Positions 35,791-45,094 are shown, counted from the first letter of the stretch. The stretch: DNA of 55,032 nucleotides from Rhodospirillales bacterium CG15_BIG_FIL_POST_REV_8_21_14_020_66_15 (GCA_002781745.1 PFFW01000015.1:8441-63472); one strand, 5' to 3'. The notes: generated by a model not told the origin, from the letters alone. Translations and numbers: made by a program.

Positions 35791-36735
35791 TTAGGCGGCG
35801 GCGGTGGCGGGCGTGAATCCCTTGGGCGGGCCGGCGTTGATGTAGGTGCCGTGCACGGGCTCGCCCTTCAACTGGCGCTCCATGATCTCGCGCGCTTCCA
35901 GAAGGCCGTCCAGGTCTACGCCCGTGCGCATGCCCTGGGCCTCCAGCATGAACACAAGGTCCTCGGTCACGATGTTGCCGCTGGCCCCCGGCGCGTAGGG
36001 GCAACCGCCCAGGCCGCCCAGGCAGGAATCGAACTCGCGCACCCCGGCGTCCAGCGCCGCGAACACGTTGGCGAGGCCGAGGCCGCGGGTGTCGTGGAAA
36101 TGGGCGCCTACGGGGATGTCCGTGCCGATCGTGCGGTAAAGCTCCGTGAACAGGTCGCGCACCTGCTTGGGGTTGGCGTAGCCCACCGTGTCGGCGACGT
36201 TGAGGCGGTCCGCCCCGCGTTGGACCAGGCCCTCGGCGACGCGCATGACGTCTTTGAGCGGCACCGCGCCCGAGATGGTGCAGCCGAACGAGGTCGCCAT
36301 GCCGCCCGAGATCACCCGGTCCCTGTATTCGGGGTTGTCGTCCCGGTACTTCACGATCTCGGCGAAGCCGTTCAGCGATTCCTGCACCGTGCGGCGGATG
36401 TTGGCCTGGTTGTGGGCCTCGGACACGGACATAACGACGCCGATTTGATGGGCGCCGGCGGCAAGACCGTTCACCGCGCCCTTCATGTTGGGCACCAGGG
36501 CCGAGACGATCAGCCCCTCGATGAGGACCGACTGGCCCACGACTTCGGCCGAGTCCGCCATCTGCGGCAGCAGCTTCGGATTGACAAAGGACCCGACCTG
36601 CATCTGCCGCACGCCGGCGGCGGCCTCGCGGCGGATCCAATCCATCTTGCCTTCGGTGGTGAAGATCGTCTGGATGCTCTGCAGGCCGTCGCGCGGGCCG
36701 ACCTCGCTGACCAGGACGTCGATATCGCGTTTCAT
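35791..36735 (-). CDS. HMG-CoA lyase family protein
   Basis: A 314-residue TIM-barrel aldolase. EVGPRDGLQSIQ near the N-terminus, the metal site HFHDTRGLGLAN and the active-site loop CLGGLGGCPYAPGASGN are all present. Family members cleave 3-hydroxy-3-methylglutaryl-CoA; some instead act on citramalyl-CoA. AGGAGA lies 6 bp before the ATG. It lies between the acyl-CoA dehydrogenase and a hydratase gene, so it carries out the C-C cleavage step of that route. The closest substrate assignment cannot be made from sequence. Confidence 0.93.
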   Translation of the reverse strand: MKRDIDVLVSEVGPRDGLQSIQTIFTTEGKMDWIRREAAAGVRQMQVGSFVNPKLLPQMADSAEVVGQSVLIEGLIVSALVPNMKGAVNGLAAGAHQIGVVMSVSEAHNQANIRRTVQESLNGFAEIVKYRDDNPEYRDRVISGGMATSFGCTISGAVPLKDVMRVAEGLVQRGADRLNVADTVGYANPKQVRDLFTELYRTIGTDIPVGAHFHDTRGLGLANVFAALDAGVREFDSCLGGLGGCPYAPGASGNIVTEDLVFMLEAQGMRTGVDLDGLLEAREIMERQLKGEPVHGTYINAGPPKGFTPATAAA

Positions 36736-36764
36736 GGTGGTCTCCTTTCCTTTTGCCGTGGGCG

Positions 36765-37559
36765 TCAGGAGCCCTTGAACTGGGGCTTGCGTTTCTCGTT
36801 GAAGGCGCGCACGCCTTCCAGACGGTCCTCGGTGCCGACCAGGCGGTTGTAGGCCTGAAGCTCGAATTGGAAGCCCGAGGTGCGGTCGACCTGGGTCGCC
36901 ACGGAGATCGAGCGCTTGGCGGCGCGGATCGACAAGGGCGCGTTGGCGGCGATCCTCTTCGCCGTCTCCAGCGTCTCGTCCATCAGCTTGCCGGGCTCGC
37001 ACAACTTGTTCACGACGCCCCAGTCATAGGCTTCCTGGGCGGTGAACGGGCGGCCGGTCAGGATGATCTCCTTGGCCCGCCGCTCGCCCACGGCGTGCGG
37101 CAGGTTCTGGGTCCCCATGGCGCCCGGCATGATGCCGAGGGTGACCTCGGTCAGCGCGAAGCGCGCGGTCGCCGCGGCATAGGCGAAATCGCACTGCAGG
37201 ACGGTTTCCAGGCCGCCCGCGTAGGCGGCGCCGTTGACGGCGGCGATCACCGGCACCGGGCACATGCGGAAGGCCATGACGCCCTGCTCGAAGATGTTGT
37301 GCTGCACCTGCCACTGGTGGTTGGTCATGTTGTTGCGTTCCTTCAGGTCGCCGCCGGCGCAGAACGCCTTGTCGCCGCGTCCCGTCAGGATCACCACGCG
37401 CACGCCTTCGGTGTCGCGGTAGAGGGACTGGAAGATCTCGATCTGCTCCAGGCCCATCGCCGTGTTCTTCGCGTTGGCCACCTCGGGGCGGTCCATCATG
37501 ACGATCAGGACATGATCGTCGACGCGTTCCAGGTGGAAGGTTTCGTAATCCATCCTCAT
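36765..37559 (-). CDS. Enoyl-CoA hydratase/isomerase family protein
   Basis: A 264-residue crotonase. Oxyanion loop KAFCAGGDL and both active-site acids are present: Glu in AYAGGLETVLQCDF and Glu in FALTEVTLGIMPGAMG, so hydratase activity is plausible. The ATG at 37559 overlaps the CoA-transferase stop (ATGA), though an ATG two codons later is also in frame. Functions between the dehydrogenase and lyase steps of the operon. Confidence 0.92.
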   Translation of the reverse strand: MRMDYETFHLERVDDHVLIVMMDRPEVANAKNTAMGLEQIEIFQSLYRDTEGVRVVILTGRGDKAFCAGGDLKERNNMTNHQWQVQHNIFEQGVMAFRMCPVPVIAAVNGAAYAGGLETVLQCDFAYAAATARFALTEVTLGIMPGAMGTQNLPHAVGERRAKEIILTGRPFTAQEAYDWGVVNKLCEPGKLMDETLETAKRIAANAPLSIRAAKRSISVATQVDRTSGFQFELQAYNRLVGTEDRLEGVRAFNEKRKPQFKGS

Positions 37560-38716
37560 CGGTTCTTGGTTCCCTTTATCTCGTCGTTGTGCTGGCCGAT
37601 CGTGGGTGCGTAGCGCCGGATCGGCGGGCGCGTGCCGTCGAAGCTGAGGGGCAGGCCGGCAAGGCGCGGGCCGCCGCCGATGGCCGTCTGCAGGATGCCG
37701 AGGGCTTGTGTCTGCGGGTCGGCCATCATTTCCAGCGTCTGCTGCACCGGGGCCGAGGGGATGCCGGCCGCGTCGAGCGCCTGCTGCCACTCGGCGCGGC
37801 TGCGGGTAAGGACCACGGGCTCGATCAGGGCGTTCAGTTCCGCCAGGTTGGCGTACCGGTTCTGGTTGCTGTCGAAGCGCGGGTCCTTCGGCCATTCGGG
37901 ATGGCCCAGGACCTGCGACAGGCGTTCGAACAATCGGTCGTTGGGCGCGGCGATGATCAGATGGCCGTCGGAGCACTCATAGGCCTGATAGGGCGCCATG
38001 CCGCGCGCCCCCGATCCCTCGCGCGCCGGGTTCTTGGGATCGACGGCGGCCGAGGCGACGGCGTTGTTCATCCAGCCGACGGCGGTTTCGTACAGGGACG
38101 CGTCCACCGTGCAGCCGGTGCCCGTGTCCTGGCGGCGCTTCAGGGCGCCCAGGATACCGATGACGCACCACATGCCGGTGCCCATGTCGATGATCGAGGT
38201 GCCGACGCGGATCGGCGGCCGGCCTTCCTCGCCGGTGATGGTCATCAGGCCGCCGTAGGCCTGCATCAGGGGGTCGTAGCCCGGTTTGTCCTTCAAGGGG
38301 CCGAAGTTCCCGAAAGCGCCCAGGTTGCAATAGATCAGGTTCGGATTGGCCGCGCGCAGGGTGTCGGCGTCGAGGCCCAGGCGCTGGACCGTGCCCGGCC
38401 GCATGTTCTGGATCACCACGTCGGCTTCGTTGACGCAGAAGCCGCGCAGCCAGTCGCGCTCGCCCGCGTCGCCCATGTCGACGGTGATCGAGCGCTTCTC
38501 GCGATTCAGGGCGTGAAAGTAGGAACCGATGCCGTCGGGGAACATCTTGCCCCACTGGCGGCAGTCGTCGCCCGGTCCCGGGCGTTCGACCTTCACCACC
38601 TCGGCGCCCATGGCGGCGAGGATCCAGGTGGCATAGGGGGCCGCGACACTGCTGCCCAGCTCAACGACGCGAATGCCGGCGAGACACTGCCAGGCGCCGG
38701 TGTCGGTCTGCGTCAA
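37556..38716 (-). CDS. CaiB/BaiF family CoA-transferase
   Basis: A 386-residue type III CoA-transferase with LAGIRVVELGSSVAAPYA, MRPGTVQRLGLD and the catalytic Asp in KPGYDPLMQAYGG. A TTG start at 38716 with GGAGG 6 bp upstream gives the expected N-terminus MTQTDTGAWQ; the longer in-frame extension upstream is unlike the family. It is the first gene of the operon, so it activates the growth substrate. The promoter region is shared with the divergent IclR gene. Confidence 0.91.
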   Translation of the reverse strand: MTQTDTGAWQCLAGIRVVELGSSVAAPYATWILAAMGAEVVKVERPGPGDDCRQWGKMFPDGIGSYFHALNREKRSITVDMGDAGERDWLRGFCVNEADVVIQNMRPGTVQRLGLDADTLRAANPNLIYCNLGAFGNFGPLKDKPGYDPLMQAYGGLMTITGEEGRPPIRVGTSIIDMGTGMWCVIGILGALKRRQDTGTGCTVDASLYETAVGWMNNAVASAAVDPKNPAREGSGARGMAPYQAYECSDGHLIIAAPNDRLFERLSQVLGHPEWPKDPRFDSNQNRYANLAELNALIEPVVLTRSRAEWQQALDAAGIPSAPVQQTLEMMADPQTQALGILQTAIGGGPRLAGLPLSFDGTRPPIRRYAPTIGQHNDEIKGTKNR

Positions 38717-38819
38717 GATGTCCTCCCGGATCGCGTTGCGGCGAGCGCGATGTTCGCCGGTGCGTCCTTCTTGGGGCTGTTGTTGCGTATCACGGGGTTG
38801 CGCGCCACGGGTTGTCGTG

Positions 38820-38862
38820 TGTATCGCAGTGTGATACAAAGTTTCTGATTGTAGGATTACAA
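38820..38862. promoter_or_regulatory. Two palindromes in the divergent IclR/CoA-transferase promoter
   Basis: TGTATC-N7-GATACA (38820-38838) and TTGTA-N4-TACAA (38849-38862) sit side by side in the 178-bp region between the CoA-transferase start (38716) and the IclR start (38895). The pair is well placed as an IclR operator controlling both directions. Confidence 0.6.
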
Positions 38863-38894
38863 CGCAACGTCGCCAGCCTGTCAAGCGGGTCCCG

Positions 38895-39740
38895 ATGCTC
38901 GATCTTTCCGACGACGACGCCCTGCCGGACCTTGCCGCCGAGGCTGCCGCCGACCGGCGCGGCAAGCCCTACGTGGCCTCCGTCGGCAAATGTTTCCAGG
39001 TGCTGAAGGCGTTCCGTCGCGGCCAGACGGAACTGCGCCAGCGCGACCTGGGCCTGACGGAAATCTGCAAGCTGTCGGGCCTGGACAAGAGCGCCGCGCA
39101 GCGCTTTTCCGAAACCCTGGTGACGCTCGGCTACCTGGAGAAGGACCCGGGCACGCGGCGCTACCGCCCGGGGATCGCGCTGATCGACTTCTACTACACC
39201 TTCATGGTCTCCCACCGTCTGGCGCAGATCGCCATGCCGATCCTGATCGAGGCGTCCAAGGTCTACGACACCACCGTCAACCTGTGCGAACTGGCGGACA
39301 CGGACGCCATCTACACGGTGCGCATTCCCCAGGCCAAGGCGAGCTACGGCACCATGCTGGCGGGCCGCCGCGTGCCGGCCTTCTGTACCGCGCCGGGCAC
39401 GGTGATCCTGGCCCATATGCCCGAGGCCGAGGCCGATGCAGTGCTCGCCGCCTCGGACCTGCGCAGGATCACCGAGCACACCCTGACCGACGTCACCGAA
39501 CTGAAGGCACAGATGGCCGAGGCCCGGCGCAAGGGCTTCCACGTGTCGGACCAGCAGTCGCAGGTCCACAACGTGTCCACCGCCGCCCCCGTGCTGCGCC
39601 AGGATGGGCGCGCCGTGGCGGCCGTGCACATTCCCGGCTACGCGCCGCAATGGGACCTGGAGAGCGTTCACGAAAAACTGGTGCCGCTGGCCGTCGACAC
39701 GGCGCGCCGCATTTCCGATTCCCTGACCGAGGCCATGTAG
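38895..39740 (+). CDS. IclR family transcriptional regulator
   Basis: A 281-residue regulator. The helix-turn-helix is around residues 35-90 (LGLTEICKLSGLDKSAAQRF), and the effector domain contains GTMLAGRRVPAFCTAPGTVIL. It is divergent from the CoA-transferase operon and 47 bp before MmgE/PrpD on the same strand, so it probably controls both. The palindromes at 38820-38862 are its likely site. Confidence 0.92.
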   Translation: MLDLSDDDALPDLAAEAAADRRGKPYVASVGKCFQVLKAFRRGQTELRQRDLGLTEICKLSGLDKSAAQRFSETLVTLGYLEKDPGTRRYRPGIALIDFYYTFMVSHRLAQIAMPILIEASKVYDTTVNLCELADTDAIYTVRIPQAKASYGTMLAGRRVPAFCTAPGTVILAHMPEAEADAVLAASDLRRITEHTLTDVTELKAQMAEARRKGFHVSDQQSQVHNVSTAAPVLRQDGRAVAAVHIPGYAPQWDLESVHEKLVPLAVDTARRISDSLTEAM

Positions 39741-39787
39741 AAGGCCCGGCTTAACGATAAACGACGGACCACCCGCAGGAGGAAACC

Positions 39788-41164
39788 ATGCCCGATACCC
39801 ACCAGACCGCCCCGCGCGGCGCCGAGACCGAAACCCCGACCCGCGACCTCGCGGCCTGGATCGCCGGCGTCGCGTCCGGCGAATTCGCGGACCGTCCGCG
39901 CCGCTGGGCCCGGCACGCCATCCTCGACTGGTTCGGGGTCACGTTGGCGGGCGCCACGGACCCGCTGGTCGGCATCCTGGCGGCCGACGCGGTCGACGCG
40001 GGCGAGGGCGGCAGCGCCCGCCTGGTCGGCCGCAAGGAAACGGTGACGCCGGCCTTCGCCGCCATGATCAACGGCGCGGCCTCGCACGCGCTGGACTACG
40101 ACGACGTCAACAAGCGCCTGCACGGCCACCCCACCGTGCCGGTGGTGCCGGCCGTGCTGGCGCTGGCCGAACAGAGGGGCCTGGCCGGCCGCGACGTGGT
40201 CGACGCCTTCATCATCGGCTACGAGGCCGAATGCCTGATCGGCGAGATGATGGGCCTCGCCCATTACGACCATGGCTGGCACGCCACGGCGACCGTCGGC
40301 ACGTTCGGCGCGGCGGCCGGCTGTGCCCGCCTGCTGGGCCTCGACGCCGACAAGGCGGCCATGGCGCTGGGCATCGCGGCGACCCAGGCGGCGGGCCTGA
40401 AATCCATGTTCGGAACCATGTGCAAGCCGCTGCATGCCGGCAAGGCGGCCATGAACGGCCTGATGGCGGCGCGCTGGGCGGCCGCCGGCTTCACCAGCCG
40501 CGCCGACGCCCTGGAATGCGCGCAGGGTTTCGGCGCGACCCAGTCGACGGACTTCCAGGGCCTCGTCGTGCGGCCCGATCCCTCGGCCCCCTTCGCGGTC
40601 GAGGAGAACCTGTTCAAATACCACGCCGCCTGCTATCTGACCCATTCGTCGATCGAGGCGATCCGCGCCCTGCGGGCGGCGCATCCGTTCACGGCGGCGG
40701 AGGTCAAATCCGTGCGCACCTTCGTCGACGCCGGGCACCGCAAGGTCTGCGACATTCCCGAGCCGGAAACCGGCCTGCAGGTGAAATTCTCCATCCGCCA
40801 CTGCATCGCCATGGCGGTCTCGGGCATGGATACGGGCGACCGCGAAATCTATACCGAGGCGACGGCCAAGCGGCCGGACCTCGTTTCGCTTCGCCGCAAG
40901 GTCGAGGTCGTCGACAAGGTGCACGACAGCCGCCACGCGGCCGAGATCGTCATCGATCTGGCCGACGGCCGGTCGCTGGTGCAGTTCTTCGACGTGGGCG
41001 TGCCCGCCGACGACCTGGACGGGCAGGAAAAGCGTCTGGTCGCCAAGTTCTACCGGCTGGCAGAGCCGATCCTGGGCGCGGACAAGGCGAAGCGTCTGGA
41101 AGACCTGGTGCTGGGCCTGGACGAGGCCAGGGACGTGGCCGGCCTGATGGCCGCCGCCCGCTGA
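39788..41164 (+). CDS. MmgE/PrpD family protein
   Basis: A 458-residue protein of the 2-methylcitrate dehydratase / cis-aconitate decarboxylase family. The N-terminal all-helical domain contains DYDDVNKRLHGHPTVPVVPA; AAGLKSMFGTMCKPLHAGKA marks the substrate-side loop. AGGAGG lies 5 bp before the ATG. Members dehydrate 2-methylcitrate, decarboxylate aconitate or act on related acids. It follows the IclR regulator and precedes, convergently, a tricarboxylate transporter, so it probably acts on a tricarboxylate or C5-C6 acid. Confidence 0.92.
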   Translation: MPDTHQTAPRGAETETPTRDLAAWIAGVASGEFADRPRRWARHAILDWFGVTLAGATDPLVGILAADAVDAGEGGSARLVGRKETVTPAFAAMINGAASHALDYDDVNKRLHGHPTVPVVPAVLALAEQRGLAGRDVVDAFIIGYEAECLIGEMMGLAHYDHGWHATATVGTFGAAAGCARLLGLDADKAAMALGIAATQAAGLKSMFGTMCKPLHAGKAAMNGLMAARWAAAGFTSRADALECAQGFGATQSTDFQGLVVRPDPSAPFAVEENLFKYHAACYLTHSSIEAIRALRAAHPFTAAEVKSVRTFVDAGHRKVCDIPEPETGLQVKFSIRHCIAMAVSGMDTGDREIYTEATAKRPDLVSLRRKVEVVDKVHDSRHAAEIVIDLADGRSLVQFFDVGVPADDLDGQEKRLVAKFYRLAEPILGADKAKRLEDLVLGLDEARDVAGLMAAAR

Positions 41165-41180
41165 CCCGCCGCCGGGGGCG

Positions 41181-41651
41181 TCAGCTGTCGAACAGATCGC
41201 CCGTCGGCAAGGGAACCTGCAACACCTCGCGGAACAGGTAGAAGAAGCCGAGCACGATGGCGATGCCGATCAGCGGGTAGACGAGCACGCGGAATCGGGT
41301 CCAGGGGTCGTACATGGCGACCAGGGTCAGGGCCGCGAACACGGGCAGCGCCGCCCCGATGAAGCCGATCCAGGGCATGGCCATCGTGCCGCCCAGCATG
41401 ATTCCGACCAGCAGCACCCGGCGCGGCAACGAGCCGGTGTCGGCCCCGGGGCCGGCCTCGCCGCGTCCGAGCAGCCATTTGACGATATAGGCCGCCGACG
41501 CCACGATCAGCACGCCCGCGAAGGTGCGCGGAAAGACCGCCGAATCCTTGTCCATGTAGCTCATGGAATCCCAGATCACCAGGCAGGCGACGCCGATCAG
41601 GATGGCCGAAACGACGGCTCCGCCCGTATCCGAACGCGGTTCAGTCGGCAT
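41181..41651 (-). CDS. tctB: Tripartite tricarboxylate transporter TctB family protein
   Basis: A 156-residue inner-membrane protein with four predicted helices, the small membrane subunit of the TctABC system. Its ATG lies inside the end of tctA (11-bp overlap), so it is translationally coupled. The TctB family is poorly conserved; position and size support the call. Confidence 0.82.
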   Translation of the reverse strand: MPTEPRSDTGGAVVSAILIGVACLVIWDSMSYMDKDSAVFPRTFAGVLIVASAAYIVKWLLGRGEAGPGADTGSLPRRVLLVGIMLGGTMAMPWIGFIGAALPVFAALTLVAMYDPWTRFRVLVYPLIGIAIVLGFFYLFREVLQVPLPTGDLFDS

Positions 41652-43149
41652 GGGCCTGCTCCTTGATCTTCTGCAGCCGGGCCAGCACCAGGGGGCTCAG
41701 CAGGGTGAACAGGGTGAACACGATGATGGCGATGGAAATAGGCCGGCCGAAGAACATGCCGAAGCGATCGTCCGTCGCCGTGCCGATGGTCCAGGCCTGC
41801 ACGAAGCCCGATTCCGCGATGGGGCCCAGGATCAGGCCGAGCACGATGGGCGAGGCCGTGAAGCCGAAGCGCCCGATGATCCATCCCAGTCCGCCCAGCA
41901 CGATCATGATGATGACGTCGCTGATGTTGTTGCGGATGGCGTAGCTGCCGATGATGGTCATGAAGGCGATGGCGGGAACCAGCAGCGCCTTGGGCAGGGT
42001 GATAATGGTGCGGTAGGCGTAGCGCCCGATAAACAGGCCCGTGGGCAGCATCAGGATGGTCGCCAGGATCAGGCCCCAGATGAAGGTGTAGACGATCTCG
42101 CCCTGGTTGGTGAACAGGCTGGGACCCGTGCGCACGCCCTGCACCAGCAGGGCGCCCAGAATCACGGCGTCCGGCGGTGTGCCCGGGATGCCCAGCACCA
42201 GGGTCGGGATGAATCCGCCACCGACGGTGGCGTTGTTGGCCGATTCCGAGGCGATGATGCCGCCCGGCTCGCCCTTGCCGTAAGCCTGACCCGGCTTCGC
42301 CGTGCGGCGAGCCTCGGAATAGGACACCAGACTGGCGATTGAACCGCCGGCACCCGGCAGGATGCCGACCACGGTGCCGATCACGGCCGAACGGATGGTG
42401 TTGATCTTGTCGCCCCAAAGGTAGCGCACGGCCTCACCCAGGCGGAAGCCCCGGGAGCCGCTGTCGACCTGTAGGTGGTGGCCGGGCTGCGCGACGAGGT
42501 CGATCAGCACGGGGATGCAGTAGAGGCCGATCAGTGCAGCGACGATCTGGATGCCGCTCAGCAGGGTCTGCAAGCCGAAGGTCAGGCGCACGTCGCCGGC
42601 AACTTCGGCGACTCCGATGCAGGACAGCAGCAATCCCAGGGCGCCGCCGGCGACGCCTTTCAGCAGGCTGCCCTCGGACAGTGCGGCGATCAGGGACAGG
42701 CCGAAGATGGCGAGCCAGAAATACTCGACGGAGCCGAAGGCGAGCGCCACCTGCGACAGCGGCGGCGCCAGCGTCATCAGGGCCAGGGCTCCGACCAGGC
42801 CGCCGATGACGCTGGCCAGGCAGGCGATGGTGATGGCGTAGTCCCCGTCGCCCTTCTTGGCGAGGGGATAGCCGTCGAAGGTGGTGGCGATGGCCGACGG
42901 CGTGCCCGGCGTGTTCAGCAGGATCGCCGAATAGGCGCCGCCGTAGATGGCGCCTGTGTAGATGGCGCCCATGAGGATCAGAGCCGACGAGGTCGGCATG
43001 GCGAAAGTAAGAGGGACCAGGACCGCCACCGACATGGTCGCGGTCAGCCCTGGAATGGCGCCGATCACCGTGCCGGCGACGACGCCGAACAGGGCGAAGG
43101 CCAGGTTGATCGGCGTCAGCGCGGCGAGCAGATGCTCAAGCCCAGCCAT
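41641..43149 (-). CDS. tctA: Tripartite tricarboxylate transporter permease TctA
   Basis: A 502-residue integral membrane protein with about twelve helices. Hallmarks are GVVAGTVIGAIPGLTATM, YGGAYSAILLNTPGTPSAIATTFDGYP and GILPGAGGSIASLVSYSEA. It is the large membrane subunit of a three-part uptake system for di- or tricarboxylates. GGAGA lies 7 bp before the ATG at 43149. A terminator-like hairpin separates it from tctC upstream. Confidence 0.94.
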   Translation of the reverse strand: MAGLEHLLAALTPINLAFALFGVVAGTVIGAIPGLTATMSVAVLVPLTFAMPTSSALILMGAIYTGAIYGGAYSAILLNTPGTPSAIATTFDGYPLAKKGDGDYAITIACLASVIGGLVGALALMTLAPPLSQVALAFGSVEYFWLAIFGLSLIAALSEGSLLKGVAGGALGLLLSCIGVAEVAGDVRLTFGLQTLLSGIQIVAALIGLYCIPVLIDLVAQPGHHLQVDSGSRGFRLGEAVRYLWGDKINTIRSAVIGTVVGILPGAGGSIASLVSYSEARRTAKPGQAYGKGEPGGIIASESANNATVGGGFIPTLVLGIPGTPPDAVILGALLVQGVRTGPSLFTNQGEIVYTFIWGLILATILMLPTGLFIGRYAYRTIITLPKALLVPAIAFMTIIGSYAIRNNISDVIIMIVLGGLGWIIGRFGFTASPIVLGLILGPIAESGFVQAWTIGTATDDRFGMFFGRPISIAIIVFTLFTLLSPLVLARLQKIKEQAHAD

Positions 43150-43170
43150 TCGGTTGTCTCCGTCGCAGTA

Positions 43171-43210
43171 AAAAGGGGCGTGGGCCGGCCGTGTCGTCGA
43201 CCGGCCCACG
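43171..43210 (-). terminator. Terminator-like hairpin between tctC and tctA
   Basis: CGTGGGCCGG (43179-43188) pairs with CCGGCCCACG (43201-43210). On the minus strand it is followed by CCCCTTTTT, a standard terminator shape. It lies after the tctC stop and before tctA, so it should let most transcripts stop after the abundant binding protein. Confidence 0.65.
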
Positions 43211-43223
43211 CGGGAGGGTCACG

Positions 43224-44201
43224 CTATTTCAGCAGACCGGCTTCCTTGGCGGAAGCGGTAACAGACTTGGCGAAGCTGGACAGGAAGTCGTCCGCCGACT
43301 TGCCGTGGGCGTAGTCGACGACGGCGAAGCCGCCTTCTTCCATCTTCTTGCGGAAGGCCGGATCCTCGTTGACCGCCTTGATCATCGCCGTCAGCTTCTG
43401 GCGGACGGGCTCCGGCGTCGACTTCGGCACGGCGATGCCGCGGTAGGCGCCGGACACGATGTCCATGCCCAGTTCCTTGAAGGTCGGAACGTCGGGGAAG
43501 CGAGGATGGCGTTTCTCCATGGCGACGGCCAGCAGACGCGTCTTCTCATAGTTGGCGGCCACGGTGGTGAAGGCCATGGCGGCGCTCACCTGCTTGCCCA
43601 TCAGGGCGGCGACGCTGGCGCCGGTGCCCTTGAACGGAACGTAGGTGGTCTTGACCCCGGCCAGCTTGTCGAAGCGCACCTGCGCCAAGTGCGGCGCCGT
43701 GCCCTTGCCGGAACCCGAGAAGATCACCTTGCCGGGGTTCTCCTTGGCGTGCTTGATCAGGTCCTGCAGGGTCTTGAAGGGACTGTCGTCGGTCACCACG
43801 ATCGCGTCCGGCGTGTAGTGGAACCAGTACAGCATGGTGATGTCGTCGGTCTTGTAACCCACGTCCTTCTGCTGCGGCTGCAGGACGATATGCGGCAGGT
43901 TGACGCCCATCATGGTGTAGCCGTCGCCCTTCAACGTGTTCAGCGTGGCCCAGCCGACGGCGCCGCCGCCGCCCGGCTTGTAGGAGATGACCAGATCCTG
44001 GCCGAATTTCTCCTTGAAGAACGGTTGCTGGAGGCGCGCCGTGATGTCGGATTCGCCGCCGGGGCCGAAGGGAATGATGTAGCTGATGGGCTTTTCCGGG
44101 TATTCCGCCTGTGCGGGCGCGGGCTGGGCGGTCAGGCCGATCCCGGCGACAAACGCCAAGGCGGCTCCCGTCAAGACGAGAGAACGTCGGGTGGTCTTCA
44201 T
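43224..44201 (-). CDS. tctC: Tripartite tricarboxylate transporter substrate-binding protein TctC
   Basis: A 325-residue periplasmic binding protein of the Bug/TctC family. Signal peptide RSLVLTGAALAFVAGIGLTAQPAPAQA precedes EYPEKPISYIIPFGPGGESD. Binding-loop motifs include YKPGGGGAVGWATL and FSGSGKGTAPHLAQ. AGGAGG lies 7 bp before the ATG. It is the first gene of the tctCAB operon and divides from a GntR regulator by about 100 bp. The ligand is likely a dicarboxylate or tricarboxylate. Confidence 0.93.
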   Translation of the reverse strand: MKTTRRSLVLTGAALAFVAGIGLTAQPAPAQAEYPEKPISYIIPFGPGGESDITARLQQPFFKEKFGQDLVISYKPGGGGAVGWATLNTLKGDGYTMMGVNLPHIVLQPQQKDVGYKTDDITMLYWFHYTPDAIVVTDDSPFKTLQDLIKHAKENPGKVIFSGSGKGTAPHLAQVRFDKLAGVKTTYVPFKGTGASVAALMGKQVSAAMAFTTVAANYEKTRLLAVAMEKRHPRFPDVPTFKELGMDIVSGAYRGIAVPKSTPEPVRQKLTAMIKAVNEDPAFRKKMEEGGFAVVDYAHGKSADDFLSSFAKSVTASAKEAGLLK

Positions 44202-44297
44202 GGTCGTATCCTCCTGGTGGGGGTTGGTGGTCGTGGTTTTTTGGGATTGCTTGTTGTCGTGGTTCGGTTCGCCGGGCCGTTGCCCGCGCCGGGCGGC

Positions 44298-45050
44298 CTA
44301 TCCCTTATCTCCGCCCGGTGTCGGCGACAAGTCGATTTCAAGGCGCACCACGTCGCCCCGATAGGTGACGTCGCCGACGTAGATGCAGGTGCCGTCGCGG
44401 TCGGCGATGGTGCGGCGCACGTTGGCGACGGGGGCGCCCAGCGGCAGGTCAAGGCGCTCGGCCGTTTCCTGGCCCGCGCCGTCGACGCTGAGCGTCTGAT
44501 GCACCTTGCCGATGGTCACGTCGGGCATGGACGCCAGCAGCGGCACGACGATCTGGGTGCGGAACTGTTCCGGGGCGCGCAGGTAGATGTCGGCCGCCAG
44601 GTAGATGTCGATCAGGCAGAACGGCTCGTCGTCGCGGAAATGCACCCGCTTGATGTGCTGATAGGCGCTTGCCGGCCTGCCCTCGCCCTCCAGGATGCGC
44701 GGCTGGCGTTCCGCCGTTTCGACCAGGATCAGCTTAGGCTGCAGCGGCTCCACCATGCGAACGAAGGAAGTCCAGTCGGAGGCCAGCGGCAGCCAGCGCT
44801 GTTCGCGCGGCTCGCTCTCGACGAAGGTGCCCAGCCCATGGCGGCGGCGTACCAGGTCCTCGGCTTCCAGTATCTCGATGGCTTGGCGCATGGTGGCGCG
44901 CGCCACGTTGAAGCGGGCGGCGAGGTCGTCGATGGCGGGAAGCTGCTGGCCGCGTGACCAGGTGCCGGCTTCGATTTCGCCGCGCAGCGTGTTCGCCACC
45001 TGGGCGTAGAGCGGCATGGTATGACGGCGGCGGGCGCGGGGCGGCAGCAT
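44298..45050 (-). CDS. GntR/HutC family transcriptional regulator with UTRA domain
   Basis: A 250-residue regulator. GntR winged helix PLYAQVANTLRGEIEAGTW followed by RATMRQAIEILEAEDLVRR; UTRA-like effector domain in the remainder. It is divergent from the enolase-superfamily dehydratase gene and upstream of tctC. A palindrome at 45095-45107 lies in the divergent gap. Start at 45050 or 45017 is uncertain because neither has a strong ribosome site. Confidence 0.88.
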   Translation of the reverse strand: MLPPRARRRHTMPLYAQVANTLRGEIEAGTWSRGQQLPAIDDLAARFNVARATMRQAIEILEAEDLVRRRHGLGTFVESEPREQRWLPLASDWTSFVRMVEPLQPKLILVETAERQPRILEGEGRPASAYQHIKRVHFRDDEPFCLIDIYLAADIYLRAPEQFRTQIVVPLLASMPDVTIGKVHQTLSVDGAGQETAERLDLPLGAPVANVRRTIADRDGTCIYVGDVTYRGDVVRLEIDLSPTPGGDKG

Positions 45051-45094
45051 GGAGCGTCGTTCCGGCGTTGCGGTTACACAGTGCCGATATTATA

